Shown one piece after another: positions 4,113-9,406 of a stretch of DNA of 9,406 bases (position 1 is its first letter; each line of letters begins with the position of its first letter). This DNA comes from Anaerolineales bacterium. GTDB lineage: Bacteria; Chloroflexota; Anaerolineae; Epilineales; JAANWY01. The notes beneath the pieces are model-generated. The model had not been told where the DNA came from. It made no database searches and worked only from the letters and a program-made list of their open reading frames with translations. Position numbers and translations under genes: made by a program. Location of the stretch: positions 1 to 9,406 of the forward strand of contig JAANWY010000131.1 in the NCBI GenBank assembly GCA_018263655.1, written 5' to 3'.

Positions 4113-6124
4113 AGCCTGTGGTCACCCGCCTCTACGACTTCGGCCTTGGGCTGGCTGGTCTTGCGATTCTCATTAGCCTCCCCGCTGGGACCCTCTTCAC
4201 GCACCTCGTCCCGCTGATGTTCTTTGCCGGCCTCTCCCTGGTCATCAAACGCTTCGGATTCCGCGTTTTTGACGCCGCCGGCGGGGGTGCGAGACACCGC
4301 CGTAGTCGGGCCAGCGAAGTCACCCACAGTCTAGTTGGCATCGTTGACCTATCCGCTTTGTTGATCTATGGTCCTGTTTTTGGCGGCTGGGTGGCTGTGC
4401 TCAGTGAGTTTACCCTGATGGTGCGTCGTCCCCGGTGGACGTGGAGAACGCTGGAGCGCTGGGAGACCGCGCTCTTCAACGCCGGCCTAAAAGCCTTGAT
4501 GGCACTGGCCGGCGGTGCTGCGTACACGGCATTGGGCGGACACTACCAGCCTGTCCAGCTCACCACCAGACTTCTCCTCCCCCTGGCGGCTCTGTTTCTG
4601 GTGTGGTTTGGGCTTGATCACCTCGGCTGGTCTGTTCGAGTTGGGCTCAAAGCCGGCGTCTCGGAAGTTAGTCAGTTTTTGCAGACCATTATCCTGTGGT
4701 CGCTCCTGGTCGAATTGGTGCCACTGCCTATGTCGGTGGTGTTGGCTGTGGTGTACGCCAGCCTCGGCTGGTCGATATTCCTCTTGCTCGTCGTCGGATT
4801 CGTTGTCACGGGATTCATCATACAACGCTTGATGGAAGCTCGGCGCCGGCTTCGCTCACAGGTTACTCAACTTAGCACGATCAGCGAAGTGAGCCGGCAG
4901 GTGGCTGCCATCCCGGAGCTAGAGGACCTGTTTAGACGGGTGGTGGAACTGATTCAAAGCAGCTTCGAGTACGACCACGTACGAATTTTCACGCGGGAGT
5001 CGGACGCTGAGCTTGTGTTCCGAGCCAGTACTGGCCCAGGGAATGAGCGGTGGCGCGAGCTAGATTATCGAGTGCCGGTTGGAGAAGATTGCATTGTCGG
5101 GTGGGTGGCTGAACGCAGCGAGCCGCTACTAGTCAACGACGTATCCGACGATCCACGCTACGCCGTCGACAAGCCCGGTCTCCTGGTTGAGACGCAGGCA
5201 GAGCTGGCCGTGCCCCTCCAAGTTGAAGATCGGGTGGTCGGTGTCCTGGATGTTCAAAATACAGCGCCAGGCACTTTCGACAGCGACGACCTGTTCGTGC
5301 TCCAGACGCTGGGAGATCAGATTGCGATGGCCATCGAGGACGCGCGCTTGTACGAGCAAGCCCTGGAACGCGAGCGATTGGAGCAAGAGTTGAACGTGGC
5401 GTTGGGCATCCAGACCAGCCTGTTGCCGGCCTCTCTGCCCGACATCGCTGGTTGGGACATCGCGGGAATGTGGCAGCCGGCGCGCAATGTTGCCGGCGAT
5501 TTCTACGATTTCATCCCGTTGCGCGATGGGCGTTTGGGCATCCTCATCGCTGATGTGTCGGACAAAGGGGTGCCGGCAGCGCTGTTCATGGCGGTGGCGC
5601 GAACATTGCTGCGGGCTATGGCCATCGGCAAGGAGACGCCGGCGGCCGCGTTGCAGCGAGCGAACGACTTGATCCTGGCCGACGCCCGAACAGACATGTT
5701 CGTGACTGTTTTCTACGTCGTTCTGGATCCCGACACGTCCGCAATCACCTACGTAAATGCGGGCCACGTGCCGCCTTTGCTGTACCGGAGCCAGACGAGT
5801 GGCGTTGCCTCGTTACACACGCCGGGCATTGCGCTCGGCGTCATCCCCGACATCGAGTTAGAACAGCGCACTACCACGCTGGCGCCCGGCGATCTCATCG
5901 TCCTGTGCACTGACGGAATTACGGAGGCTGTTGACGATGATTACGAGGGCTTCGGCGAAGAGCGCCTGGCGCGCCTCATACTCGAGCACCACGATGCATC
6001 GGCCGGCGAACTGGTCGGCGTTATCGAGGATGCTCTGCGCGACTTCGTTGGACCCAAGCCGCCGTTCGATGATCAAGCGCTGCTCGTGCTCAAGCGAGTT
6101 GAGTTGGCTATTTCAAACGATTGA
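4109..6124 (+). CDS. Membrane-anchored GAF / SpoIIE-type PP2C phosphatase
   Basis: This 671-aa protein is an RsbU/SpoIIE-like serine phosphatase expected to dephosphorylate STAS antagonists, with its own membrane and GAF sensors. Residues 1-240 contain about six to eight hydrophobic segments (for example 11-45, 75-105, 122-143, 153-177, 188-238). Residues 255-412 are a GAF domain (ISEVSRQVAAIPELEDLF to LGDQIAMAIEDARLY). A coiled-coil linker, YEQALERERLEQELNVALGIQ (415-435), leads into the phosphatase (446-664). Its metal-site motifs are VAGDFYDF (D464), ADVSDKGVPAALF (D482), AGHVPPLLYR, CTDGITEA (D602) and DDQALLVLKR (D654, D655), so it should be active. The start codon overlaps the previous stop (ATGA), a sign of translational coupling with the kinase-STAS gene. 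The inducing ligand cannot be told from sequence. Confidence 0.95.
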   Translation: MKPVVTRLYDFGLGLAGLAILISLPAGTLFTHLVPLMFFAGLSLVIKRFGFRVFDAAGGGARHRRSRASEVTHSLVGIVDLSALLIYGPVFGGWVAVLSEFTLMVRRPRWTWRTLERWETALFNAGLKALMALAGGAAYTALGGHYQPVQLTTRLLLPLAALFLVWFGLDHLGWSVRVGLKAGVSEVSQFLQTIILWSLLVELVPLPMSVVLAVVYASLGWSIFLLLVVGFVVTGFIIQRLMEARRRLRSQVTQLSTISEVSRQVAAIPELEDLFRRVVELIQSSFEYDHVRIFTRESDAELVFRASTGPGNERWRELDYRVPVGEDCIVGWVAERSEPLLVNDVSDDPRYAVDKPGLLVETQAELAVPLQVEDRVVGVLDVQNTAPGTFDSDDLFVLQTLGDQIAMAIEDARLYEQALERERLEQELNVALGIQTSLLPASLPDIAGWDIAGMWQPARNVAGDFYDFIPLRDGRLGILIADVSDKGVPAALFMAVARTLLRAMAIGKETPAAALQRANDLILADARTDMFVTVFYVVLDPDTSAITYVNAGHVPPLLYRSQTSGVASLHTPGIALGVIPDIELEQRTTTLAPGDLIVLCTDGITEAVDDDYEGFGEERLARLILEHHDASAGELVGVIEDALRDFVGPKPPFDDQALLVLKRVELAISND

Positions 6125-6154
6125 CTTCTGCCGAATGTGACGTTGTCGAGGTAG
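6125..6154. other. Convergent intergenic gap of 30 bp
   Basis: The stop codons of the phosphatase gene (plus) and the glycosidase-Wzy gene (minus) face each other across 30 bp. No hairpin with a T tract is visible on either strand here, so the two transcripts may overlap. Confidence 0.6.
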
Positions 6155-8992
6155 TTACCCCGTTCGATCATTCCCTTGTTCGCTGTCCAGATCCAGCCGG
6201 CTGGCGATCCCCAGCGTCAGCATGAAGACGTATGCCAGGTCCACCAGGAAGTATGCGTGATCCAGAAAACCGTGAGCCAAAGTGTAGACCATGCTCGCCA
6301 TAAGGCCGAGTGTCAGCACCTGACCCGTTTCGTCCAGCCGCCGGTACAGCCTCCAGGTCGTTCTGAAAAAAGCCGCAACCAGCCAACACAGCACCACCAT
6401 TCCCAGAATCCCCAGGCGCGTCCAGAAATCCAGGATCAGGTTGTGAGGATGTGACAGACTGGGATCGTCCCGCGCGCCGGTCAGTAGATATTTTTCCCGA
6501 TACTGATACAGGAAGTTGTCCAGTCCGACGCCGAGAACCGGATGGTCGCGGATCATGGAAAGCGCCGCCTGCCACAGCTTGATCCGGCGATACGTCGAGC
6601 TGCCCGGCGACAGCTCGAACAGCGAACGGATACGGGCGGTGCCGGCAAAGGGCAACACGCTCAGCACGATGGTCAGAACGGTTGCCACGGCGACCGTCAG
6701 CGCCCGCCGGCCCCGCACAACCCCCACAAACAGCGCCGCCGCCGGCAGTCCCACCAACCACGCCGCGCGACTGAATGTCAGGAACAGGGCGCCGGCGATG
6801 ATCAGCCCCGCTGTGCCGTAGAACAAGCGCCGCCAGCGCACCGCCCCCCAGACGGCGACCACGCCGGCGATGGGCGCGACCCGCCCCAGTAACAGACTCA
6901 GGTTGTTCGGCGACGGATACACACTCCGCATGCGGCGCACCCCTTCGGCGACGATGACGTCCCCGGAGAAGATGTATTGGTAGAAGCCGTACAGCGCGAT
7001 CAGCAGGCCGGCCAGCACCAGCGCATCCACCAGTCGCCACACCCCCTCGACAGGGTCGGGGCGACGCCCCCACCGGGATAGCCCCGCTGACCGCACCAAG
7101 AAGTAGAGGAGGGCCGAATCGATGATGACAACGCGCAGCTCGTGGATGGCGACGCCGGCGTTGGCGGCGATGAGTGGAGAGGGCAAGCTTATGAGAGCCA
7201 GGAAGATTACTGCGTAGTCGAGCGGTGTGAGGCGTGAAACGTGAGACGTGAAGCGTGAAACGTAAAACGTAAAACGTGAAACGTAAAACGTGAAACGTGA
7301 TGCGTGTTGCGTGTTGCGTGCGTCGTCCTGCGCTTGCCGAAAGGTTGTGTGAATGAGTGCTGAGAGTTGGCGGACGAGCCAGGCGGCGAGGGCCAGCCAG
7401 GTGAAGAGTTCGAGAACCGAGACGGGCTGCGGACCGAAGTACTTCGGGTAGCGGAAGACCGGGATGAAGAGCACGATGGTGGCGAGAGCCAGATCCGGGC
7501 GCAAGACGAACAGGGCGAACAGGATGAGTAGGTTGGCGAGGGTGAGCACCAGCCAGGGTGAGAGCAGGAAGATGGCGATGACGACGGTGAAGGCCAACTC
7601 CCAGCGGGGGAGGCGAACCAGGTGGTCCAGGCGCCAGGCGACGACGCCGGCTGTTACTGCCAGAAGCCCTAGCGCCAGATAGAAAAGCGGGACAGGCGGT
7701 ACCCCCAGCACGCCGAAGAGGGAAGGCCGGCTGATGATGATGTCGCCATCGGGTGCACGTTGGACGGTGGCGTTGTCGGCCGGCTGCCACTCCGTGCCGG
7801 TGAACCACGCATCGGCAGAGTAGCGCCCGAGCCCGACGGTGTCCTGCGAGATTCGGTCAGCGAGAGCGGTGTAGCTCGGCCGTGGCTCCAGGCCGTCATT
7901 GAGCAGCGCAAAGCCCTGGATCGGGTCGTCGGGCGGGGCGGCGGGGTCCAGGTGCAGCGCCAGCATAGGGCCCATCCAGGGCCACTCGGCTTGGGCGCGT
8001 CGGACTGCTTCGACAGTACGGCGTGCCTGTTTCTGCACATCATCGGTGCCCCAGGGCGGAGCGGGGCCAGACCAGTCGGCCGGCAGCGCGTTCCAGCCGA
8101 ACTCTACGGCCCAGATCGCCTTGCCGGCATCGCCGTGCCGCGCCATGATCTCGCGCAGCAGCAGGGTGCGTGAGAAGTTCAAGGCATCGGGGTTCACGCG
8201 CCGATCGTCGGGACCGGACCAGAAACCCAGTGGTCGGGCGGCCAAAGCGTCGAAGTACGGCGCGGCGCCGGCATCGTACATGCTCTCCAGGAAGTTCACA
8301 TCGCTCATAGCCCGTTGGCTGTTCTCGGTGGTCGGGGCCAGGCCGGCGTTGAGGACGACAATCTCCGAGTCGATGGATTTGGCTGCTGTGTGAGCGGCCT
8401 GCAGATGGGCGACGTACTGGGCTGGATCGGGGCCGGCGGCCCACGGTTCATCTTCGGCGCGGTAGAGCTGAAGGTTCGGCTCGCGCCAGATTTCGGCGGC
8501 GGCCAGCCGATCTCCGTAGCGCTCAACCACCGCCGCCGTGAAGTTCGCCAGGTCCGCCGGCTCAGCCGGGAGCGCGCGGGGGTCGGTGGCTGGTGAAGCG
8601 CTGGCCCAGGCCGGCGCCCGATCGATGACGAGTATCAGGTGGAGATCGTGTCTGTCCACATCCTCGACGATCTGATCCCATGGCGACCATTCGTACTTGC
8701 CTTGCTGTGGTTCGACCTGATTCCAGGGTAGGACTTGGCGTACCCAACGGAATCCGTCGCTAGCGAGTTGGCTCAGGACTTGGTCGCGCTCCGCCGGCGT
8801 ATACTGTTCGAGAGCGGTGTTCACACCGTAGGGGTAGACGCTGGCGAGAGGAATCTCGGGTGACTGCCCGTACGCGATGCCGCGGTGGAGCCAATGCTGG
8901 CCGAAGGCAGCCAAGGACCCCGTGAACAGCAGGGCTGCGAGGCACAGGACGTACAAGATGACGCCGAGCCGGCGCCGATTAGGAGTAGGCAT
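6155..8992 (-). CDS. Glycosidase-like domain fused to O-antigen ligase/polymerase
   Basis: This 945-aa membrane protein has two parts. An N-terminal signal anchor (residues 9-30) precedes a TIM-barrel glycoside-hydrolase-like domain (about 52-380), which by topology should be outside the membrane. It has EIWREPNL (E171, the acid/base position of clan GH-A enzymes) and AVEFGWN (E297, the nucleophile position). From about 425 to 930 there are roughly ten or more membrane helices typical of the Wzy/WaaL family. They include FSRAAWLVG (740-748) and, in the large periplasmic loop, DHPVLGVGLDNFL and SHPHNLILDFWTRLGILG (847-864). It probably polymerises or ligates surface polysaccharide, with the barrel binding or trimming glycan; that pairing is inference. 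The ATG at 8992 begins MPTPNRRR before the anchor. No strong Shine-Dalgarno is visible and the predicted leader is about 8 nt. Two stretches (residues 551-592 and 640-651) look like repeat DNA translated in frame. Confidence 0.87.
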   Translation of the reverse strand: MPTPNRRRLGVILYVLCLAALLFTGSLAAFGQHWLHRGIAYGQSPEIPLASVYPYGVNTALEQYTPAERDQVLSQLASDGFRWVRQVLPWNQVEPQQGKYEWSPWDQIVEDVDRHDLHLILVIDRAPAWASASPATDPRALPAEPADLANFTAAVVERYGDRLAAAEIWREPNLQLYRAEDEPWAAGPDPAQYVAHLQAAHTAAKSIDSEIVVLNAGLAPTTENSQRAMSDVNFLESMYDAGAAPYFDALAARPLGFWSGPDDRRVNPDALNFSRTLLLREIMARHGDAGKAIWAVEFGWNALPADWSGPAPPWGTDDVQKQARRTVEAVRRAQAEWPWMGPMLALHLDPAAPPDDPIQGFALLNDGLEPRPSYTALADRISQDTVGLGRYSADAWFTGTEWQPADNATVQRAPDGDIIISRPSLFGVLGVPPVPLFYLALGLLAVTAGVVAWRLDHLVRLPRWELAFTVVIAIFLLSPWLVLTLANLLILFALFVLRPDLALATIVLFIPVFRYPKYFGPQPVSVLELFTWLALAAWLVRQLSALIHTTFRQAQDDARNTQHASRFTFYVSRFTFYVSRFTSHVSRLTPLDYAVIFLALISLPSPLIAANAGVAIHELRVVIIDSALLYFLVRSAGLSRWGRRPDPVEGVWRLVDALVLAGLLIALYGFYQYIFSGDVIVAEGVRRMRSVYPSPNNLSLLLGRVAPIAGVVAVWGAVRWRRLFYGTAGLIIAGALFLTFSRAAWLVGLPAAALFVGVVRGRRALTVAVATVLTIVLSVLPFAGTARIRSLFELSPGSSTYRRIKLWQAALSMIRDHPVLGVGLDNFLYQYREKYLLTGARDDPSLSHPHNLILDFWTRLGILGMVVLCWLVAAFFRTTWRLYRRLDETGQVLTLGLMASMVYTLAHGFLDHAYFLVDLAYVFMLTLGIASRLDLDSEQGNDRTG
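7042..7076. repeat. Repeat-like insert in the Wzy coding region
   Basis: The segment CCCCCTCGACAGGGTCGGGG followed by CGACGCCCCCACC lies inside the gene and translates (minus strand) as RWGRRPDPVEGV, a hydrophilic proline-rich patch between membrane helices. It resembles the dispersed TCGACAGG family. The assignment is tentative. Confidence 0.4.
7232..7319. repeat. 7-bp tandem repeat array within a coding region
   Basis: About twelve head-to-tail copies of a 7-mer (plus-strand consensus RCGTGAA, variant ACGTAAA; minus strand TTYACGY) run from 7232 to 7315, with a partial copy after. Because three units make 21 bp, the minus-strand reading frame survives and encodes a 7-residue repeat, SRFTFYV, SRFTFYV, SRFTSHV. 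A diverged CCTTTCGGCAAGCGCAGGAC element abuts it at 7325-7344. Confidence 0.95.
7325..7344 (-). repeat. Diverged copy of the CCCTTCGA...CAGGAC element
   Basis: On the minus strand this reads CCTTTCGGCAAGCGCAGGAC, close to the intergenic units at 1667-1686 and 2728-2747. It is translated as part of TFRQAQDDA in the Wzy protein, directly before the 7-bp array. Confidence 0.5.
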
Positions 8993-9007
8993 AGCAATGC
9001 GATGTCA

Positions 9008-9036
9008 ATCCTACCACAGCGGCTGCGCCGAAGCAA
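9008..9036 (-). promoter_or_regulatory. Promoter for the glycosidase-Wzy gene
   Basis: On the minus strand TTGCTT (9036-9031), a 17-bp spacer and TAGGAT (9013-9008) preceded by TGG form an extended -10 promoter, matching the architecture of the other two promoters in the window. The start site would be near 9001, leaving a leader of about 8 nt before the ATG at 8992. Confidence 0.5.
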
Positions 9037-9090
9037 GCCGAATGGGAGCACCGTGGGGTAGGTGCACCAACGACTTGCTACAATGCTGGG

Positions 9091-9186
9091 CGAAGGTCTC
9101 CCGACCGAGCCCGTATACCTCGGTCGGGAGACTCTCGGCGAGCTCCGTCGAAGAGCCCGTATACGCCTCGGTCAGGAGACCTTCGG
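9091..9186. repeat. Nested palindromic repeat (GGTCTCCCGACCGAG family)
   Basis: GTCTCCCGACCGAG (9096-9109) and CTCGGTCGGGAGAC (9119-9132) form a perfect 14-bp stem with the 9-nt loop CCCGTATAC. A second, diverged copy of loop and right arm, GAGCCCGTATAC then CTCGGTCAGGAGAC, lies at 9153-9180. The outer sequence CGAAGGTCTCC (9091-9101) also pairs with GGAGACCTTCG (9175-9185), giving alternative folds. Confidence 0.85.
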
Positions 9187-9231
9187 CGATCGTGATAACA
9201 AGTCCTTAGTGCGCCCCCGCCGACAGCGAAT

Positions 9232-9260
9232 TTGCACCGTAACACCACAGATGCTATAAT
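9232..9260 (+). promoter_or_regulatory. Strong sigma-70-type promoter reading off the right edge
   Basis: TTGCAC (9232-9237), a 17-bp spacer and a perfect TATAAT (9255-9260) preceded by TGC (extended -10). The predicted start site is about 9267. Its gene begins near or beyond the window end. Confidence 0.8.
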
Positions 9261-9279
9261 TGGGCGTTGCAGCTTTTGC

Positions 9280-9312
9280 GAACATGTTGCGAACATGTAT
9301 TGTAACATGTTC
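9280..9312 (+). promoter_or_regulatory. Operator-like array of three AACATGTW sites
   Basis: The near-palindrome AACATGTT/A occurs at 9281-9288, 9292-9299 and 9304-9311, with starts 11 and 12 bp apart, about one helical turn. GAACATGT (9291-9298) and ACATGTTC (9305-9312) also form a perfect inverted repeat with a 6-bp spacer. Lying 14-45 nt after the predicted start site, this is where a repressor would block transcription. The bound protein is unknown; it shares only the GAAC...GTTC ends with Gram-positive LexA boxes. Confidence 0.55.
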
Positions 9313-9328
9313 TTGAGCATAATGTACG

Positions 9329-9406
9329 ATGCCCTGGCCTCGTCACATAGCCTCTTCGCATAGCGGCTGGCTGCGGTCAGGGGTCCTTTGTGAAAGCCAT
9401 TACCCA
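9329..9406 (+). CDS. Possible start of a gene cut by the window edge
   Basis: An ATG at 9329 opens a frame of 26 codons that runs off the window (MPWPRHIASSHSGWLRSGVL and onward). It is the only ATG-initiated frame after the promoter at 9232-9260 that I saw reach the edge. It has no clear Shine-Dalgarno and I recognise nothing in it. It may be part of an untranslated leader instead. Confidence 0.2.
   Translation, partial: MPWPRHIASSHSGWLRSGVLCESHYP

Larger units (their letters stand above)
8993..9406. other. Right intergenic region
   Basis: This 414-bp stretch has no firmly supported gene. It contains a minus-strand promoter (9008-9036), a nested palindrome (9091-9186), a plus-strand promoter (9232-9260), an operator-like array (9280-9312) and a short frame open to the window edge (9329-9406). 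Confidence 0.6.

Noticed and set aside
5129..5767. 212-codon open frame antisense to the phosphatase
   Set aside because: It lies entirely opposite a confidently identified GAF/PP2C coding region and shows no domain.
6168..7808. 546-codon minus-strand open frame
   Set aside because: It overlaps the 945-aa gene in another frame, is rich in Arg, Gly, Ala and Pro as expected of a high-GC shadow, and has no recognisable domain; the main frame has clear Wzy motifs.

Overview
The window looks like chromosomal DNA from an uncultured bacterium, most likely a member of the Chloroflexota (Anaerolineae or Caldilineae type). That placement is an inference. It rests on moderately high G+C, a membrane-GAF-PP2C phosphatase next to RsbV/RsbW-like genes, and many short palindromic and tandem intergenic repeats (motifs such as CCCTTCGACAGG and ACGTTTY) of a style I associate with that phylum. 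No rRNA, tRNA or species-level marker is present.

Layout, left to right. Positions 1-289 are an untranslated flank with a long-range stem and a strong hairpin plus T7 just before glyA (290-1564, serine hydroxymethyltransferase). A clear extended -10 promoter (1773-1801) then drives a small STAS anti-sigma-factor antagonist (1873-2208), closed by an intrinsic terminator. The next 1.1 kb (2209-3335) has no gene but is dense in repeats. It holds two tandem 12-mer triplets, a long inverted repeat, and a 270-bp MITE-like insertion (2957-3226) with 12-bp terminal inverted repeats and a 9-bp target duplication. Inside that insertion lie two adjacent cloverleaf-like palindromes. After it come a fused anti-sigma kinase/STAS gene (start 3336) and, overlapping it by ATGA, a 671-aa membrane phosphatase with GAF and SpoIIE/PP2C domains (4109-6124). 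Convergent to these is a 945-aa minus-strand gene (6155-8992) that joins a glycosidase-like barrel to an O-antigen-ligase/polymerase membrane domain. It carries repeat DNA read in frame. The right end (8993-9406) holds a promoter for that gene, a nested palindrome, and an outward promoter followed by three evenly spaced AACATGTW sites.

The central genes form a partner-switching module. A signal sensed by the membrane/GAF protein would activate its phosphatase, which dephosphorylates STAS antagonists, which then release a target from the RsbW-like kinase. The module has one free antagonist and one fused to the kinase, and no sigma factor is in view. The most unusual items are the kinase-STAS fusion, the MITE with its paired cloverleaf palindromes, the glycosidase-Wzy fusion, and the 7-bp tandem array translated as a 7-residue repeat.
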